Source: Ehretia macrophylla
Lineage: Eukaryota > Streptophyta > Magnoliopsida > Boraginales > Ehretiaceae
Assembly: GCA_037974665.1 (NCBI GenBank)
Contig: CM075767.1
Coordinates: 18,492,840 to 18,556,839, forward strand
DNA length: 64,000 bases
Reading direction: 5' to 3'
The translations under genes and the position numbers were made by a program. The first letter of the stretch is position 1. Each line of letters begins with the position of its first letter. This document shows, in pieces, positions 58,919-64,000 of this stretch. The notes under the pieces are model-generated. The model was not told where the DNA came from and ran no database searches. It worked only from the letters and a program-made list of their open reading frames with translations.

Positions 58919-61413
58919 TGTAACGCCCCGACCCAACCCCGCGCTAAAGGTTAAGTCCAGACCCGACACACGGACATAGTCTCCTCTGTACCGTGGACAT
59001 TCTAGAAACCTGTAAACTCTCAAATAAATCCTCAACAAGATAAAACAAGCTTTTCTTAACTAAATATTTAAAGGTTCAAGGCCATCCGAGCCTTGAAGCA
59101 TCCAACAGTTTCAAAACCACACAAGCATGCAGGTAACTTGATTTCAACATAATCTAATAGCCATGCCATTCTAAGATAACATTAAAACATTCTTAAGAGA
59201 TGAAACATCCTACATTAGGTCATTCACTCCCAAGCATGCAAAATGATTAAAAGCAGAAACATAAGTTATTACAAGTCATAGTTTTCCAAATCTACACTAC
59301 GACTAACTATCTTTCAACTTTGCAACAACCAACATATACACAGCCCTGAGGCCACAAAATAGATACACAAGTGTGATAAAGCAACAAGAAGGCACATCTA
59401 CCTCAGAACAACACACACACGGCAACTAGGGCAAAGGCTCTGTCTACACCTCTTCCTCCTCCACTACTACCTCAACAAGCTGGGGATCACCCTCAGCGTC
59501 TCCTGAAACATATATCGAGGTATGAACAACCACTATTGCCTAGTGAGGGATAAAGTCTCCCGGGGCGTGCAATGCAACAAGTAAAACAGTTAAACAACAA
59601 TAGTAATTAAACAATTTAAGAAGTAACAATAGCTTTAATAACCACACTTTAAAAATGATACATTTCACTTAACCCCAACACCAAATCTTCAATCCACGAA
59701 CACAATCCACGAACCACGAACCACGAACCACGATCATGATCACGATAAGCCGGTATAATCCCAAACACTCCAGTGGGTATACTCCGGATGTACCCCGATA
59801 ATCCTACAACCCAACACCCCCTGGCAATCTCCAGACCAGGTGAGTAAGGGAATAGAGCACGGAGTTTGAATATCCACCGGCAAGCCCTCTGCCGCCCAAC
59901 TGATATTCAACACATCCGCCCCTAACACTATGGTTGCGCAACCACTATGCAATGCACCAAGTTAATATCAATAATATAGGCAATAATACGAAGGAGGATC
60001 AACAAAGTAGGTTGACCTCGATGTAGTTAGAATAGAAGCAATTTATACAAACAAATAAGCAGTTTTACAAAGAAGTATATACAAGACAAGCATAGAATCA
60101 TGCCAAGAGCCCTAAAACAACTTGAAGTCACATTTAAAGACTCAAGAAGTCGTGCCAAGGTCTTAGAAGCGCGAGACAACCGAAATTGCACTTAAACCCC
60201 TTTGTTATTCAAGCTATTTCTCTTCCAAACCAAAGTTAACGACTCAATTTCAAAGGGAAACTATACCAACCTCCTAACTAACCCTCAAGGAACCCTTTCA
60301 ACCCTTAATCCCATTCAAAAGCCCGCAATTACCCCGAAAGCCCCAAATTCCCTCTTCTAGCTTTAAACTACACATGCCTCATCCGGGCTTCAAATAGGGG
60401 TTAGCAAAGCTTCTATACCACCTAGGTAGCCTAAGAATACTAAAAGTGAAACCTGAATCCACCCGGATTCGCCTTAACCCCGAAACCCCTTTGTTAAAGT
60501 CGGCTAATTCATGTTATATGTGATATTAGAGCAATTCAAGTGTACGGGGCTATTATACTACCTTCATTAACACCTAAGACATCTATTAGAAGTGTTGAAT
60601 CGAGCTAATACGCGCAATTACACAAAACCCTAGAAAAACGTTACTATTTACCTCATAATTCAAAATATCTATTCTAACCGTTTAAAAAGCGAAACAATGG
60701 CTCAAATATGTTCTCTAGTACTTATAAACAAGGTATAATAGCATAGATAATCAATACAATAGCATTTAGTCACATTTTCAACAAATCAAGAAAATAGCAA
60801 CTATTTTAAAATGCAAAAATAGGCCGTGAAATCCCTCACCAATGCGCGTAGGAGCACCTAGGAAGCTTGCACACACCCTAAACTACTAGCTGTAGGCTTG
60901 GATTGGCTTGGCTTGAAGAGTTGAAGAGCAAAATCACATTTTTTTCCTTCTCCTTGGTGTTCTGGGCCCTACTATAGTAAATTCTGCACATTTGTTTTCT
61001 TTTGTTTTGTGTTTTGGTGCTTATAAGGTTATATAGTGAGGTTAAGTTGAGGTGGGGTCAAGTGGTTGCTTAAGTGGACTTCTAAAATGTGCGTTGCTAA
61101 CTTTAAAACGAGCCTAAGGTGTAAAACATAGGCTAGCTAATTAAAACACTAAGTTAGTTACGTAACATTATTCATTAAACTACGAAAATCATTTTCTAAA
61201 CAAGCTCTCCTATCGCTTCTAGCTTAATTGCACATTTTCCCACTCCTCTAACAATTAATGTGATTTAATAAAAATGCTAATTCACTAATAGAATGTAGTC
61301 TGAAAACGAGATGAATAGTAGCTAAAGAAGACAGTTAATAAAGAACAGAAGGAAATGCTCAAACAATGGATGCAATAGTAAATGAATGTACAGCTAAAAT
61401 CTCGGGTGTCACA
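58919..61413 (-). repeat. Tekay-3 5' LTR (2495 bp)
   Basis: TGTAACGCCCC...GGGTGTCACA. It includes an expanded CACGAAC/CACGATC short repeat at about 59696-59746. Confidence 0.93.
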
Positions 61414-61730
61414 AATGGTCCATCAAACAAAACATGCATATGTTCATAGGTCCGCTTACGTTGTAGCAGACCTATGGACTGTCAGGACCTTGCGTGCACG
61501 CCATCTCCAATTGATTAGACAAATCGATAGACCAATGGTACGCTGCAACGTGGTAGTGTACCAATGGACTGTCAGGTCCCCATTTTACAAGGGACCTGGG
61601 GTGGCCTGAAATTGAAAAGATCTCGCGTACGTGTCAAGTCTATTTTAATTGGACAAATCGATGAACCAATGGTACGCTGCCACATGGCAGCGGACAATTG
61701 GTCCATAGATTAAAATTGAAAAGAAATTAA
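61414..61730. repeat. Two-copy local repeat upstream of the small ORF
   Basis: ACCAATGGTACGCTGC occurs near 61532 and 61665, each after a GGACAAATCGAT/AGACAAATCGAT stretch. ATGGACTGTCAGG occurs near 61473 and 61565. The repeat is about 130 bp. A related sequence lies left of Tekay-3 (51340-51417), so Tekay-3 landed in this repeat. Confidence 0.55.
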
Positions 61731-61785
61731 TAAGCGACGGACCAACACAATTCGTCGATTTTTTTTTTCTTTATGAGTTAGTGTC

Positions 61786-61793
61786 TATATAAA
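61786..61793 (+). promoter_or_regulatory. Candidate TATA box
   Basis: TATATAAA, 67 bp before the ATG at 61860, with a pyrimidine-rich leader between. The spacing is good for a plant promoter of the small ORF. Confidence 0.5.
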
Positions 61794-61859
61794 GAACTCA
61801 TAATTTCATTCAAGTACCCCAATTCTCATTTTTAGCTTTCATCCTCTTTTTTTTCAACC

Positions 61860-61991
61860 ATGAGTAAGGAAGAACAACACCCTTCACAATATGTTTGTCT
61901 TAGTGAAGATAAAGAGATCACAACAGGTAAAACTGAGTCAAATTTGAACAAAATCTTGAAACTGCAGCTTGATCTAAATGCTCCACCATAA
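61860..61991 (+). CDS. Possible 43-aa protein with C-terminal EAR motif
   Basis: ATG at 61860 in a Kozak-like CAACCATGAG context; stop TAA at 61989-61991. The N-terminal half is charged (MSKEEQHPSQ). The C-terminus LKLQLDLNAPP contains overlapping LxLxL and DLNxxP forms of the EAR motif, which in plants recruits TOPLESS-type co-repressors. No DNA-binding domain is visible. After the stop the same frame stays open for 31 more codons (61992-62084) before another TAA, so this may instead be a longer gene ended early by a nonsense codon. Not tied to a known family; transcription is unproven. Confidence 0.45.
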   Translation: MSKEEQHPSQYVCLSEDKEITTGKTESNLNKILKLQLDLNAPP

Positions 61992-62535
61992 GGAGACAGA
62001 TATATTTCTAAAGCTCATGGACGTCAACTTGTTGTTTCTCAAATGTTGAAGATTTATCTGCCCAAGTTCTTCTCCTAATATTTCTGTTCAGTTGAGCATC
62101 TTGGAGGTCAAGAATATCAACTTAGTTTTCTTTAATTACATGATGCTAGTGTGTTATTGTGATGATGCTGATTAATAGCTATTATGTACTTGTGATGATG
62201 TACGTTGTTAGATATTATGTACTTGTTATTTCGTATTTTGTTACGTCTCAAATGTAATTCTTAATTATCAATGGAATTGCAAGTTAATGGTTTATTTGCA
62301 TTTTATTTTATAATAATTCTTTTATCATAATTCTAATATTTTAGGATTTCTTTTAAAAGACAAATTGTTTAGATTCTGCATTACGTTAAATACTTTATGT
62401 TCTTATTTTTGGACCGAGCAATTTTTGTTCAAAATTAATTATTTATAATTTTATTTGATTAATTCAAAACTAATAAAAATCAGTGTTTATTTTAATTGTT
62501 TTCTTTAATGTTTTACGTAATGCTGAAACTTAAAA
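61992..62535. other. 3' flank of the small ORF
   Basis: The in-frame extension to 62084 is followed by AT-rich sequence with no further coding signal. Several TTGTGATGATG-type short repeats occur near 62155-62200. Confidence 0.4.
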
Positions 62536-63226
62536 CCACTAATTTAGAGGTCAAGACGGCCGAGATATACTGACTATAAGCTCATTGGGAGATGTATATG
62601 ATGTATTTAGAGGTCACGACGATTTTGAGATAACATTTCCATGTCATCTTCAAATAGTCGCCAATTGAAAATGGTTTGGAAATGACTTATCTTTGTCGTC
62701 TCTGATTAGTCGCAAATTGGAGACGATTTGGAGACGACTTGTGATATATCGTCTCCAAGTAGTCGCCAACATGAGACGTTTTGGAGACGACTTATCATGT
62801 CGTCTCCAAATTGTCACCAACTAGAGATGGTTTGGAGACAACTTATGATATGTCATCTTCAAATAGTCACCAACAAAAGACGTTTTGGAGACAACTTATC
62901 ATGTCGTCTCCAAATAATTGCCAATTGAAGACAGTTTGGAGATGACTTGTGATATGTCGTCCCAAGTAGTCGTCAACAGGAGACGTTTTGAAGATGACTT
63001 ATCATGTCGTCTCCAAATTGTCGCCATTGGGAAACGGTTTGGAGATGACTTATGATATGTTGTCTCTAAGTAGTTGCCAACGGGAGACGTTTCGTCGCCA
63101 TTAAGAGACAGTTTGGAGACAACTTACCTATGTCATCTCCAAATTGGCACTAATCATGCATCAAAATTTCAGTCTAATTTTTGTCACTTTTTTGGCGACG
63201 GACTGTTACTTTTGACAGTTTTTCTT
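62536..63226 (-). mobile_element. CACTA-like transposon end
   Basis: At 63206-63226 the minus strand begins TTACAAGAAAAACTGTC, matching the CACTACAAGAAAAA-type end of plant CACTA elements except for the outermost bases. A GTCGCC-containing stretch and then an array of subterminal repeats follow. The other end was not found, nor any transposase. The left limit is a guess where GACGGCC/GACGATT-type repeats start. Confidence 0.6.
62636..63160. repeat. About 53-bp tandem repeats with internal palindromes
   Basis: About ten units of a 53-bp motif: GTCGTCTCCAAaTaGTCGCCAA, a short variable segment, then GGTTTGGAGACGACTT. The two halves are inverted, so each unit can form a hairpin. Alternate units share variants (GAGACGTTTTGGAGA versus AGATGGTTTGGAGA), giving a two-unit order of about 106 bp. 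Later units are shortened. Confidence 0.8.
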
Positions 63227-63666
63227 GTAATTATCTATTAAACCCACAACTTGTTTTACGACATGTTACAATATAAAACTCCTCGATAACATTGTTTAAA
63301 ATTAGGTCACAACAGTGATATATAGTAATTGTCGTAAATATTGCAAGAGATTAGAGTAAGGATTTCTGAACCTTGTCTTCCTAGAAATCGAACTCTTGTG
63401 GAAACCAGCTATTACGAATCAACCTCTTCTTATTTATTGCATGGTAGAAAGCGAAAGGAATTTGGACCAATGTGTACAAGAATCCAATGGCGGCAGTTGC
63501 GAGGACATACCTATAAACACAATAATAAAATTGAAAGATCCTTCAATTATTATTTAAAAGAGTAATATTATCTCCACTTAAAATAAATGATCAAATTTGT
63601 GCCACTGCAACCTCACTACCCACTTATACTTAAAGTCAAAATGACGTAGTTTTGTGCCTCTTCAAA
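63227..63666. other. Spacer, no gene recognised
   Basis: Contains a 74-codon ORF (63341-63565) with no recognisable domain. It could be debris of another gene. It leads directly into terpene synthase exon 5 sequence. Confidence 0.35.
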
Positions 63667-64000
63667 AAAATGATTAAGCGACATAGATCAACTTATACCA
63701 TCCTCCATGAGGCTTTATTATCAAGCCCTTCTAGATCTATATACAAAAATAGAAGAAGAGGTGGCCAAAGAAGGCAAATCATATCAAACTCAATATGCCA
63801 TAACTGAGGTCAATCTTATACTTAAAATCTCTTTTACAAATCATCATCCACTGATCCTTATATAGAAAGCCATCAATCAACTAAATTTATTTAGTCAATT
63901 TCGTGAATTTTTGCAGATGAAAAAGTTAAACCAAACATATTTTCAAGAGGCTAAATGATGTCATGAGAGCTATATTCCATCATTCGAGGAGTATATTTTC
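63667..64000 (+). pseudogene. Terpene synthase fragment, exons 5-6, cut by window end
   Basis: Exon 5 (about 63667-63808) encodes [20 protein letters not shown] and ends YAITE before GTCAAT. Intron 5 matches 1340-1439 closely. Exon 6 starts at 63916 after a good CAG (63913-63915). Damage: TGA at 63671-63673 where the family has Trp at the exon 5 start, no AG just before exon 5, and TGA at 63956-63958 replacing the Trp codon kept at 1298-3439. The last bases (GAGTATATTTTC) leave the alignment, perhaps another break. The same strand and near identity to the copy 62 kb away suggest a recent duplication. Confidence 0.85.

Larger units (their letters stand above)
51418..61413 (-). mobile_element. 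Tekay-3: full-length Ty3/gypsy chromovirus
   Basis: 9996 bp, flanked by AATGG (51413-51417 and 61414-61418). Both LTRs are near full length: 3' LTR 51418-53901 (2484 bp), 5' LTR 58919-61413 (2495 bp). Primer site, gag, pol with chromodomain and purine tract are all present on the minus strand. It is structurally the best of the three Tekay copies. It is inactive because of stops in gag and pol and a 57-bp protease deletion. Confidence 0.94.

Noticed and set aside
62636..63160. Regular repeats reminiscent of a CRISPR array
   Set aside because: Units are contiguous and palindromic throughout with no unique spacers, the context is plant transposon, and CRISPR does not occur in plant nuclei.

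Overview
This is plant nuclear DNA, most likely from a eudicot. It is AT-rich and contains split terpene synthase genes of the plant TPS-a type. It also carries plant-type LTR retrotransposons (Tekay/Del chromovirus, Athila-like, TRIM), an L1-type LINE with a zinc-knuckle ORF1 and a zf-RVT tail, tRNA-derived SINEs, a Mutator-type MITE and a CACTA terminus. I cannot name the species. No rRNA, tRNA or CRISPR array was seen, and no undamaged long host gene.

Layout. 1-1297: AT-rich minisatellite and a short GGTCTCTAA-type repeat. 1298-3439 (+): 3' end of a terpene synthase pseudogene with a three-LTR TRIM in its last intron. 4193-7364: two probable LTR remnants. 7529-9221 (-): a LINE copy made of ORF1 plus 3' end, hit by a TRIM. 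9222-24207 (-): a second LINE, split at RT by a 9.4-kb Tekay element (11129-20550, TSD ATAGT) and hit in ORF1 by a 547-bp TRIM (22533-23079, TSD ACCTT). 24590-24696 (-): last codons of a terpene synthase exon 7, broken by an Athila-like element (24697-32784). That element is itself broken by a second Tekay element (32785-38957) that has lost its 5' half. 41089-41667: a probable copia-type LTR. 41668-42620 (-): the other half of a terpene synthase exon 7 plus intron 6, the intron carrying a MULE-type MITE with a 9-bp TSD. 44599-47661 (-): a seven-exon sesquiterpene synthase gene, complete except for one nonsense codon, with a SINE in intron 4. 48541-48712: another SINE. 50000-50990: inverted repeats around a broken coding fragment, Pack-type in appearance. 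51418-61413 (-): a third Tekay element with both LTRs and TSD AATGG, but a protease active-site deletion. 61860-61991 (+): a possible 43-aa protein ending in an EAR repression motif, with a TATA box. 62536-63226: CACTA-like end with about 53-bp subterminal repeats. 63667-64000 (+): the start of another terpene synthase fragment, closely matching the one at 1298.

Biology. The window reads as a terpene synthase cluster, with at least four copies on both strands, that is being dismantled by layered transposon insertion. The encoded activities are sesquiterpene cyclisation (inactive unless the stop is bypassed) and retrotransposon replication proteins (all disabled by stops, deletions or missing ends). 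Insertion order can be read directly: LINE before Tekay-1 and TRIM; terpene synthase before Athila before Tekay-2.
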